Source of the DNA: UBA6168 sp031426435
GTDB taxonomy: Bacteria; Bacteroidota; Bacteroidia; Chitinophagales; Saprospiraceae
Direction: 5' to 3'
Length of the DNA: 5,215 nucleotides
Assembly (NCBI GenBank): GCA_031426435.1
Contig: JANPLH010000330.1
Span: forward strand, 1-5,215
Of the stretch, positions 1 through 5,215 are shown piece by piece (positions within the stretch are counted from its first letter, which is position 1; every line of letters begins with the position of its first letter). A model generated the notes under the pieces. It had not been told where the DNA came from and ran no database searches. It was given only the letters and a program-made list of their open reading frames with translations. The translations under genes and the position numbers were made by a program.

Positions 1-99
1 AGTGGCCAGCTTCGCAAAGTGCAGACTGGGCAGTTGGAGCACTACGTGGTCGGGTTTGTGCTGGCGGTGATAGTGATGATTGGCGTTTTGATATTTTGA
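1..99 (+). CDS. nuoL: NADH:quinone oxidoreductase subunit L, C-terminal end (partial)
   Basis: This is the 3' end of a gene that begins before the window. Frame 1 is open from the first base and gives 32 residues ending at TGA 97-99. The visible peptide starts with LRKVQTGQLEHY, which matches the conserved LR..QTG...Y segment that precedes the last membrane helix of NuoL. A single hydrophobic helix follows (about VVGFVLAVIVMIGVLIF) and ends the protein. NuoL is the most distal antiporter-like subunit of the complex I membrane arm; its C-terminal region carries the long lateral helix and a final transmembrane anchor. Its position directly before nuoM and nuoN supports the call. The nuoL-nuoM gap of 173 bp is wide for this operon and is filled by repeat structure. 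Confidence 0.88.
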   Translation, partial: SGQLRKVQTGQLEHYVVGFVLAVIVMIGVLIF

Positions 100-106
100 A
101 AATATT

Positions 107-119
107 GAGGCGAAGCCTC
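107..119 (+). other. Small stable hairpin just after nuoL
   Basis: A perfect 5-bp stem (GAGGC / GCCTC) closes a GAA triloop. Its core is GCGAAGC (110-116), a sequence known to form an exceptionally stable DNA mini-hairpin. It starts 7 bases after the nuoL stop. No run of T follows, so it does not look like a complete intrinsic terminator. It could protect the nuoL mRNA end or be part of the repeat region that follows. Its function is unknown. Confidence 0.4.
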
Positions 120-140
120 GAGCTGACATAGCCACTGATG

Positions 141-250
141 CAGCCCTGACCCCTAAAGGGGAACCCACAGACGCACATTTTTCGGAACTTCAACTTGATT
201 AATTCCGATGAAAGAGCGGATTTAGGTCCCCCTTTAGGGGTCAGGGGCTG
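141..250. repeat. REP/BIME-like inverted repeat pair between nuoL and nuoM
   Basis: Arm 141-161 and arm 229-250 are reverse complements over 21 positions, with one extra G in the right arm. Each arm contains its own short palindrome: CCCCTAAAGGGG on the left and CCCCTTTAGGGG on the right. The 67-bp spacer holds a further 6-bp inverted repeat, TCGGAA (182-187) with TTCCGA (203-208). Part of the right arm, GTCAGGGGC (240-248), is repeated directly at 252-260. The layout of two small hairpins facing each other resembles a bacterial interspersed mosaic element or a small MITE. I see no target-site duplication and no coding capacity. Similar C4TTTAG4 motifs are common between genes in Bacteroidota, as I recall. 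In RNA the region could form a long stem within the nuo transcript. Confidence 0.7.
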
Positions 251-272
251 TGTCAGGGGCAAACGAAAATAA

Positions 273-1721
273 ATGCTTCTTTTACCCATACTTCTTATAC
301 CACTCGTCACGGCCATCGTTACCTATTTTTCAGGTAAGAATTCGAAGTACGTGGCGCTTGGTGGGTCATTGCTGAACCTGGCCTACGTGCTGTTCATGCT
401 CAACACCTACAACGCTTCGGGGCAGCAGACCTTCACGTTTTCCATGCCGTGGCTGCCGTATTTGGGCGTCAGTTTCAGCCTGATGATGGACGGCATCAGC
501 CTCATGCTTACTATCTTGTCGTCCATCGTGATGCCGATGGTGATTTATGCTTCATGGAACCGAGACTACGAAGACCGCCACGTGCTTTATGCCCTGATGA
601 TGCTCATGGATGCAGCAATGGCGGGCAGTTTCATCGCAGCCGATGGCTTCCTGTTTTACCTTTTTTGGGAAATAGCGCTCATCCCCATCTACTTCATCTG
701 CCTGAAATGGGGTGGGGAAGGCCGCCAACGCATCACCCTGAAATTCTTCCTTTACACGATGGTGGGCAGCTTGTTCATGCTGTTCGCCTTCATCTATCTG
801 TTCCAACACACGCCCGATAAATCCTTTGCGCTGCAATCGCTGTACGAAGCGGGACGCAGCCTCCCGGTCATGGAACAGGGGCTGGTCATGGCGGGCATCT
901 TCCTCGCCTTCGCCATCAAAATGCCCATCTTCCCGCTACACACCTGGCAGCCGGAAACCTACTACATCGCCCCGACACCGGGCGCCATGCTGCTCTCTGG
1001 CATCATGCTGAAAATGGCGACCTACGGCATCATCCGCTGGCTGATTCCCGTGGTGCCGCTGGGCTTGAAGGAGTACGGCATTTGGCTGGTCGGCCTTTCA
1101 GTGGTGAGCATCCTCTATGCCTCGTTCATTTCTATTGTGCAGAAAGATTATAAGCGCCTCATCGCCTTCGCCTCCATCGCCCATGTCGGCCTAATTTCGG
1201 CGGGTTTGCTTTCGGCAAACGTCCGGGGCATCCAAGGTGGCCTCGTCGAAATGCTCAGTCACGGCATCAATTCTGTCGGCCTTTTCTTCGTCTATGACAT
1301 CATCGTGAGCCGCACGGGCACTTCCGACATGGACAAGCTCGGCGGCATCCGTTCCATTGACCCAAGGCTCGGGTTCATGTTCCTCATCATCGTGCTGGGC
1401 GTGGTGGCGCTGCCGTTCACGAATGGGTTTGTTGGCGAGTTCCTATTGATACTGGGCTTGTTCGAATATAACCAAGTGTTGGGTGCATTTGCTGGCCTGA
1501 GCATCATCCTAGGTGTGGTCTATATGTTCCGCTCCTTCCAGAAGATGATGCTCGGCGAGGTGAAGGACGAGGCATTGAACTATAAAAAACAAACCAACCA
1601 AGAAACCATGCTCCTGCTGCTGGTCTGTGTGCTCATCATTGGGTTTGGCGTTTATCCAAAGCCTATTTTGGCCATTTCGGAGAAGTCGGTGGTGGAGTTG
1701 TTGCAAGGAATTGCACAATGA
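273..1721 (+). CDS. nuoM: NADH:quinone oxidoreductase subunit M
   Basis: The 482-residue product is an integral membrane, antiporter-like, proton-pumping subunit of respiratory complex I, acting in the inner membrane between NuoL and NuoN. Its length is near the family norm (E. coli NuoM is 509). Hydrophobic segments cover almost the whole protein, consistent with about 14 helices. The key charged residues are all present: Glu133 in FYLFWEIALIP, Lys216 in FAIKMPIFPLHTW, Lys247 in GIMLKMATYG, His304 in SIAHVG, His330 in MLSHGINSVG, and Glu389 in NGFVGEFLLILG. These correspond to the proton-channel residues Glu144, Lys234, Lys265, His322, His348 and Glu407 of the E. coli protein. The segment after HTW reads QPETYYIAPTP rather than the common LPDAH..APT form. 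The start is the ATG in AAAATAAATG; no Shine-Dalgarno sequence is present, as is usual in Bacteroidota. The stop overlaps an ATG (ATGA, 1718-1721). Confidence 0.97.
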   Translation: MLLLPILLIPLVTAIVTYFSGKNSKYVALGGSLLNLAYVLFMLNTYNASGQQTFTFSMPWLPYLGVSFSLMMDGISLMLTILSSIVMPMVIYASWNRDYEDRHVLYALMMLMDAAMAGSFIAADGFLFYLFWEIALIPIYFICLKWGGEGRQRITLKFFLYTMVGSLFMLFAFIYLFQHTPDKSFALQSLYEAGRSLPVMEQGLVMAGIFLAFAIKMPIFPLHTWQPETYYIAPTPGAMLLSGIMLKMATYGIIRWLIPVVPLGLKEYGIWLVGLSVVSILYASFISIVQKDYKRLIAFASIAHVGLISAGLLSANVRGIQGGLVEMLSHGINSVGLFFVYDIIVSRTGTSDMDKLGGIRSIDPRLGFMFLIIVLGVVALPFTNGFVGEFLLILGLFEYNQVLGAFAGLSIILGVVYMFRSFQKMMLGEVKDEALNYKKQTNQETMLLLLVCVLIIGFGVYPKPILAISEKSVVELLQGIAQ

Positions 1722-1723
1722 AA

Positions 1724-1811
1724 GGATTGAAGGATTGGAGGATTGAAGGAATGAATGTCGCCACGACTGCCTCCAATCCTCCAATCCTCCAATCCTTCAA
1801 TCCTTCAATCC
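1724..1811. repeat. Inverted arrays of an 8-bp unit between nuoM and nuoN
   Basis: The left array (1724-1747) has three units of GGATTGRA plus a partial one. The right array (1772-1811) has five units of its complement, TYCAATCC. Positions 1724-1749 and 1778-1803 are reverse complements at 25 of 26 positions, around a 28-nt loop. The nuoN transcript would therefore carry a very stable hairpin between the nuoM stop and the likely nuoN start. The units alternate TCCAATCC and TTCAATCC, so the array is degenerate rather than perfect. The repeat stays open in the nuoN frame and so mimics an N-terminal extension. It resembles short spacer repeats scattered through some Bacteroidota genomes. It could affect the nuoM:nuoN ratio or simply be a neutral insertion. 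Confidence 0.85.
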
Positions 1812-1819
1812 TTCGTAAA

Positions 1820-3169
1820 ATGACCGAACTAATCATACTTTCCCTCACAGGTGTAATGGCCCTCGTTTCTGAGTTCCTGAACCTTCGAAAAATGCTGCTG
1901 CCAATGGCCATCGTGGCTTTGTCGGCTGTTTTTGCACTAAGTTATGGGCACCTCGATTTTGTGGAGCCAGTTTATGGCATGGCGCAGTTGGATGCATTTT
2001 CTGGCAAATTCCTAATGGTGCTTTGTGCCTTGGGCGTGTTGTGGTTTTGGGGCTTTCGCCGCTTTTTTGAGGAGGAAAAAACGACCTCTGACTACTTCGC
2101 CCTCACCTTGTTCAGTTTTGCCGGGGCTGCCTGCATGGTGAGCTACACCAATTTGGCCATGCTCTTCTTGGGCGTCGAAATCCTGTCCATCCCTGTTTAT
2201 GTGTTGGCGGGCAGCCACAAGACGGACGTAAAAGGCAACGAAGCAGCTTTTAAATACCTGCTCATGGGAGCATTTTCTTCCTGTTTCCTCCTGCTCGGCA
2301 TCGCTTTGCTCTATGGGGCAACTGGCACTTTTGATTTGGCTCAAATCACTGGCAAAATCACCAGCTTAACACCTGACAATCAGCTCCTTCTGCAAATCGG
2401 CTTCGTCCTCACGGTCGCCGCATTCGCCTTCAAGGTGGCTGCTGCTCCCTTCCATTTTTGGGCACCCGACGTCTATGAAGGTTCTCCAGTGCCTGTCACC
2501 GCTTACATGGTAACAGTCGTGAAAGTGGCTGCATTCGCTGCGCTATTAAAGTTCTTCCAAGCCTTCGAAGGTGCCATACCGCAGACGGTGGCATGGTCGG
2601 TTTACGCACTTTGCTTCCTCACGCTCATGGTCGCCAATTTTGTTGCTGCTTCGCAACGGAACGTGAAGCGCCTCATGGCCTATTCGAGCATCTCGCACAC
2701 GGGCTTTATGCTCACGGGTATCTTTAGTCAGCACGAAGGCGCTGAGAACCTGCTCGTTTACTATTCCCTTGTTTACGGCATTGCCAGCCTCACCGCCTTC
2801 CGGGTGCTTTGGTACTTGCGCAATGAAGTGGCTGATATTCAGGACTTTAAAGGCTTGTTGCGCACCAACCAATTGGCCGCTGTGGCGGTCATCCTAGCCA
2901 TGCTTTCCATGGCGGGCATCCCGCCGTTGGCAGGTTTCATCGCAAAATACCGGGTGTTGGCAGCCGCTCTTGCTGCTGGTCAAGGCTGGCTGGTGGTGGT
3001 GGGTATTTTGGCCTCATTGCTGGCCATTTACTACTATTTCAAAATCATCATCGTGATGTTCGAGCCATCAGACGCCGCACCTACAAGGCAATTGAAGATG
3101 GCGGATAGGATGTTCCTTTATGTGTGTGCGGCGCTGCTTTTGGGGTTGACGATTGTTCCTTTGGTATAA
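1820..3169 (+). CDS. nuoN: NADH:quinone oxidoreductase subunit N
   Basis: The product is the antiporter-like complex I membrane subunit that sits between NuoM and the NuoAJK/H end and pumps protons. It has 449 residues from the chosen start, typical of short bacterial NuoN. Diagnostic residues are Glu120 in FLGVEILSIPVYVLAG, Lys205 in AFKVAAAPFHFWAPDVYEGSP, Lys235 in TVVKVAAF, His293 in SSISHTGF, and Lys376 in MAGIPPLAGFIAKY. NuoN carries Lys at this last site where NuoM has Glu (Glu389 here), which separates the two paralogues. The frame stays open back to ATG 1718, which overlaps the nuoM stop. The extra 34 residues are encoded by the 8-bp repeat, are hydrophilic and low in complexity, and precede the first helix. 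ATG 1820, in the context GTAAAATG and followed at once by MTELIILSLTGVMALVSEF, is therefore the better start. The upstream start cannot be excluded. The gene should be co-transcribed with nuoM. Confidence 0.95.
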   Translation: MTELIILSLTGVMALVSEFLNLRKMLLPMAIVALSAVFALSYGHLDFVEPVYGMAQLDAFSGKFLMVLCALGVLWFWGFRRFFEEEKTTSDYFALTLFSFAGAACMVSYTNLAMLFLGVEILSIPVYVLAGSHKTDVKGNEAAFKYLLMGAFSSCFLLLGIALLYGATGTFDLAQITGKITSLTPDNQLLLQIGFVLTVAAFAFKVAAAPFHFWAPDVYEGSPVPVTAYMVTVVKVAAFAALLKFFQAFEGAIPQTVAWSVYALCFLTLMVANFVAASQRNVKRLMAYSSISHTGFMLTGIFSQHEGAENLLVYYSLVYGIASLTAFRVLWYLRNEVADIQDFKGLLRTNQLAAVAVILAMLSMAGIPPLAGFIAKYRVLAAALAAGQGWLVVVGILASLLAIYYYFKIIIVMFEPSDAAPTRQLKMADRMFLYVCAALLLGLTIVPLV

Positions 3170-3177
3170 ATAATTCT

Positions 3178-3969
3178 ATGCAAAATAACCTTCTTTCCCT
3201 CATCCCCGCCCTCCTCGAAATTGCCCGCCAAGCCGCAGCTGCCATCCTTGACATTTACCACAGCGAGGCGGATTTCGGCGTGGAGGCCAAGTCCGATGAC
3301 TCGCCGCTGACCCGTGCCGACCGTGCTGCGAACGACATCATCTGCCGTGGGTTGGAGGCATTGGCCATGCAATACCCCATCATCTCCGAAGAAAATAAAC
3401 TGCTGCCATACGCCGAGCGCCGTCATTGGACGCACTGCTGGCTCGTTGACCCACTCGACGGCACGAAAGAATTCATCAAAAAAAACGGTGACTTCACGGT
3501 AAACATCGCCTTGGTGGAAAACGGCGAGGTCGTGGCTGGCGTGGTGGGCATTCCCGCAATGGACGAATTGTATTGGGCCGTGAAAGGTGAAGGTGCTTTT
3601 TGCATAAAAAACCAGGCAGAGCAACCCATTGAAGCGGCAAGTTTTTCACAACATGACGAAGGCTTGAAAATCGTCTGCTCCCGCTCGCACATGTCACCAG
3701 AGACAGAAGCATTCATTGCCAAATACAATTCTCCGAACCTCGTATCCAGGGGCAGTGCCCTCAAATTTTTGCTGCTGGCAAAAGGCGAGGCCCACGTCTA
3801 TCCCCGCATCGCCCCGACGATGGAATGGGATACGGCCGCTGCGCAAATCATCCTCGAAGAAGCAGGAGGTTCGGTATTGGTTTATGAAACGGGTGAGCCG
3901 ATGCGCTACAATCGGGAGAATTTGCTGAACCCGTCATTTGTTGGGTATGGCAGAATCATTGGCGAATAA
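3178..3969 (+). CDS. cysQ: 3'(2'),5'-bisphosphate nucleotidase, CysQ type (inositol monophosphatase superfamily)
   Basis: The 263-residue product probably removes the 3'-phosphate from 3'-phosphoadenosine 5'-phosphate (PAP) to give AMP. PAP is the by-product of PAPS-dependent sulfate reduction and sulfotransfer. The fold is the metal-dependent, lithium-sensitive inositol monophosphatase family. Motifs in order: DDSPLTRAD (40-48), ISEEN (69-73) with metal ligand Glu71, WLVDPLDGTKEF (88-99) with Asp91 and Asp94, and MEWDTAA (215-221) with Asp218, followed by EEAGG. The KEF after DGT and the GSALKFLLLAKGEAHVYPR block favour CysQ over SuhB-type inositol phosphatases. Length is normal (E. coli CysQ is 246). 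The start is ATG 3178, 8 bp after the nuoN stop. An in-frame GTG at 3124 would add residues lying inside nuoN and is not needed. Transcription with nuoN is likely from spacing. No functional link to complex I is known to me. Confidence 0.92.
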   Translation: MQNNLLSLIPALLEIARQAAAAILDIYHSEADFGVEAKSDDSPLTRADRAANDIICRGLEALAMQYPIISEENKLLPYAERRHWTHCWLVDPLDGTKEFIKKNGDFTVNIALVENGEVVAGVVGIPAMDELYWAVKGEGAFCIKNQAEQPIEAASFSQHDEGLKIVCSRSHMSPETEAFIAKYNSPNLVSRGSALKFLLLAKGEAHVYPRIAPTMEWDTAAAQIILEEAGGSVLVYETGEPMRYNRENLLNPSFVGYGRIIGE

Positions 3970-3993
3970 GTAAATTGGTAGGTTCCCCCGGTT

Positions 3994-4026
3994 AAACTTT
4001 CCAAGTCTTCGAGACTTGGAAAGTTT
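3994..4026. terminator. Palindrome between convergent genes, likely bidirectional terminator
   Basis: Positions 3994-4008 and 4012-4026 form a perfect 15-bp stem around a TCG loop. It lies 24 bp after the cysQ stop and 13 bp beyond the stop of the convergent enoyl-CoA hydratase gene. On the + strand the stem ends in GTTTT, giving a short U-tract; on the - strand it ends in GTTT followed by AACC. The U-tracts are weak for a classical intrinsic terminator, but the position between convergent genes and the length of the stem favour that role. The central motif, CCAAGTCTTCGAGACTTGG, resembles palindromes I remember as dispersed in Bacteroidota genomes, so it may also be a member of a repeat family. 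Confidence 0.72.
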
Positions 4027-4039
4027 TGGCACGACACGA

Positions 4040-4825
4040 TCAATTACCTCTAAAATTTGCCTTCCGCTTCTCCAAAAACGCCGCCGCTCCTTCCTTAAAA
4101 TCCGCTGTGCCAGCCGTTTCACCAAAAGAATTCGCTTCAAAATCAAAGCCTTCTTGCCCGCCCACCTCGAAAAAAGCATTCACCGCAGCAATGGTTTTTT
4201 GCACTGCAAATGGCCCTTTCGTGGCGATTTTCTCGATGATTTCCCTGGCCTTGGCCACTTCCTCACCTGCAGGCACGACATGGTTCACCAAGCCAAGGCG
4301 AAGTGCCTCCTCAGCGCCAATCATGTCTGCAGTGAGCAGGAGTTCCATGGCCTTCGTCTTTCCTATTAGCTGAATCAAACGCTGCGAGCCGCCATAACCG
4401 GGGATAATGCCGAGGTTGACTTCCGGCTGCCCAAACCTTGCCTTTTCTCCAGCAATGCGCAGGTGGCAGGCCATCGCCAGTTCGCAGCCGCCGCCGAGGG
4501 CAAAGCCGTTCACTGCCGCAATCACCGGCTTGTGGAACCGCTCTATGAGGAAGAAGATGTCCTGACCTCGCTTTGATAGTTGCGAAGCAGAAGCAACGTC
4601 CAATTTTAAAAACTCGGAGATGTCTGCCCCAGCAACAAATGCCTTTTCTCCAGCACCTGTGACCACGACACCCTTGATGTCGGTGCGATGAGCCAAGTCC
4701 TCACCAAAGCAATGCTTCAAGTCGGAAAATGTGCCTGTGTTCAGCGCATTCAGCGCCTGCGGGCGGTTAACGGTGACGAGCAAAATGCCATTTTCTTCGG
4801 TAACAATCAGGTTTTCGTAACTCAT
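4040..4825 (-). CDS. Enoyl-CoA hydratase/isomerase (crotonase) family protein
   Basis: The 261-residue product is a soluble crotonase-fold enzyme, most likely a short-chain enoyl-CoA hydratase that adds water to 2-trans-enoyl-CoA in fatty acid or amino acid degradation. The oxyanion hole is visible in AFVAGADISEF (62-72, Ala67) and in ALGGGCELAMACHLRIA (109-125, Gly112). Both catalytic glutamates of the hydratases are present: Glu115 in GGGCE and Glu135 in FGQPEVNLGIIPGYGGSQRL. They correspond to Glu144 and Glu164 of rat mitochondrial crotonase. The C-terminus FKEGAAAFLEKRKANF is the usual family ending, and the length matches classical crotonases. Two acid residues argue for hydratase rather than dehalogenase or naphthoate synthase activity. 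The chain-length range cannot be read from sequence. The ATG lies directly after the AATTTCTC repeat and 6 bp after the methyltransferase stop, so the two genes are probably co-transcribed. Confidence 0.93.
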   Translation of the reverse strand: MSYENLIVTEENGILLVTVNRPQALNALNTGTFSDLKHCFGEDLAHRTDIKGVVVTGAGEKAFVAGADISEFLKLDVASASQLSKRGQDIFFLIERFHKPVIAAVNGFALGGGCELAMACHLRIAGEKARFGQPEVNLGIIPGYGGSQRLIQLIGKTKAMELLLTADMIGAEEALRLGLVNHVVPAGEEVAKAREIIEKIATKGPFAVQKTIAAVNAFFEVGGQEGFDFEANSFGETAGTADFKEGAAAFLEKRKANFRGN

Positions 4826-4855
4826 AATTTCTCAATTTCTCAATTTCTCAATTTC
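4826..4855. repeat. 8-bp tandem repeat (AATTTCTC) at the methyltransferase-hydratase junction
   Basis: There are three perfect copies of AATTTCTC (4826-4849) and a six-base partial copy (4850-4855). Read on the - strand, the coding strand here, the unit is GAGAAATT. It encodes the last seven residues of the upstream methyltransferase (EIEKLRN), supplies its TGA stop, and forms the whole leader in front of the hydratase ATG. Because the period is 8, the TGA triplets (complements of 4832-4834, 4840-4842 and 4848-4850) fall in all three - frames, so any protein entering the array must end within it. The purine-rich leader could also affect translation of the hydratase, and slippage in copy number would change both the methyltransferase C-terminus and the spacing. 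Confidence 0.9.
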
Positions 4856-5215
4856 CAAAAGACGGTACGACCAAAGCCCCTGCTTCCACCCACGGTACTG
4901 CGCAAATCCAGTTTTATAGTGGATTTTAGAGAAATAGGTGGCATTGTGAAACAGGTTGTACCATTTCGTGCCTATCATGCCAGCCAACGCAAACCAACGG
5001 TATTTCAAGATGGATTTGCGGACTAGCGGCGTGACGTCCACGTTTTTTGCTAGTGCAAAACTATGGCTTTTCGCCAATTCATTTAGCTCCGCAATGTTCA
5101 GCACATCGCTCATGGCCCAGCCGTTCAGCATGGTTTGCATGACGGGCGTTTCGCTGATTTTCCAGTTGCCTTCCTTGAACACATCGGCGATGAGCAACCT
5201 GCCGCCGGGCTTCAA
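4832..5215 (-). CDS. Class I SAM-dependent methyltransferase, C-terminal part (partial)
   Basis: The frame is open to the window edge and the gene begins outside it; the first visible codon is TTG (Leu), an internal residue, not a start. The 127 visible residues open with LKPGGRLLIADVF, the conserved strand and turn after motif III of UbiE/Methyltransf_11-type class I methyltransferases. The SAM-binding glycine motif must lie upstream, outside the window. A helical segment (about 25-50) and NVDVTPLVRKSI (58-69) follow, matching the usual GF...dit..v region of small-molecule methyltransferases. The C-terminal 60 residues are rich in Trp, Tyr and Phe (KWYNLFHNATYF, YRGWKQGLWSYRLL), which may form the substrate site, though the substrate cannot be inferred. 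The last seven residues, EIEKLRN, are encoded by the 8-bp tandem repeat and are probably not part of the ancestral protein. Confidence 0.82.
   Translation of the reverse strand: MKPGGRLLIADVFKEGNWKISETPVMQTMLNGWAMSDVLNIAELNELAKSHSFALAKNVDVTPLVRKSILKYRWFALAGMIGTKWYNLFHNATYFSKIHYKTGFAQYRGWKQGLWSYRLLEIEKLRN

Noticed and set aside
85..105. A Bacteroidota-type promoter (TAnnTTTG) near the nuoL end, driving nuoM.
   Set aside because: ATATTTTG at 91-98 fits only if the first two bases are swapped, and no convincing -33 TTG element at the right spacing stands out.
141..272. A riboswitch or small RNA gene in the nuoL-nuoM gap.
   Set aside because: The region is explained by paired palindromic arms; I recognise no known riboswitch core, and neither a promoter nor a clear terminator was seen.
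1724..1811. A CRISPR array or coiled-coil coding repeat between nuoM and nuoN.
   Set aside because: The unit is only 8 bp, there are no unique spacers, and the copies face each other in two orientations. The period is not a multiple of three, so no peptide repeat is maintained over fewer than eight codons.
3124..3177. A GTG start for cysQ inside nuoN.
   Set aside because: The extra 18 residues are nuoN sequence read in another frame, family members start near the LIPALLEIARQAA helix, and ATG 3178 has a typical A/T-rich context.
3118..3624. A 168-codon open frame on the - strand across the nuoN end and the first half of cysQ.
   Set aside because: It is antisense to well-supported genes, has no recognisable motif, and its openness follows from the codon composition of cysQ. 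The same holds for the other overlapping frames in nuoM, nuoN and the hydratase gene.
5213..5215. A TTG start codon for the methyltransferase at the window edge.
   Set aside because: The codon encodes the Leu of the conserved LKPGG motif, which sits in the middle of class I methyltransferases. The gene simply runs off the window.

Overview
The window looks like chromosomal DNA from a member of the Bacteroidota, probably of the Saprospiraceae kind. This rests on the style of the complex I subunits, on A/T-rich start contexts with no Shine-Dalgarno sequence in front of genes (for example TAAAATG), and on short palindromic and 8-bp tandem repeats in the intergenic gaps. The phylum is a fairly safe inference. 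The family is a guess from memory of similar genomes and was not tested.

Positions 1-3169 (+ strand) hold the distal end of a NADH:quinone oxidoreductase (complex I, nuo) operon: the last 32 codons of nuoL, complete nuoM, and complete nuoN. These encode the three antiporter-like proton-pumping membrane subunits, in the usual L-M-N order. A cysQ-type 3'(2'),5'-bisphosphate nucleotidase gene follows nuoN after 8 bp (3178-3969) and probably shares its transcript. On the opposite strand, reading towards it, lie an enoyl-CoA hydratase/crotonase gene (4040-4825) and, upstream of that, the 3' part of a class I SAM-dependent methyltransferase gene (4832 to the window edge). The last two are 6 bp apart and probably co-transcribed. 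The two convergent groups meet at a 15-bp perfect palindrome (3994-4026) that can act as a terminator.

The genes are ordinary housekeeping genes and I see no new multi-gene system. The unusual part is the DNA between them. Four of the five gene junctions carry a structured repeat: a REP/BIME-like inverted pair between nuoL and nuoM, an inverted array of 8-bp units between nuoM and nuoN, the palindrome after cysQ, and an 8-bp tandem array between the methyltransferase and the hydratase. The two 8-bp arrays share the pattern YYCAATYY although their sequences differ. Both touch coding sequence: one creates a spurious or real 34-residue extension of NuoN, and the other encodes the last seven residues of the methyltransferase and the leader of the hydratase. 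No gap without a gene exceeds 173 bp.
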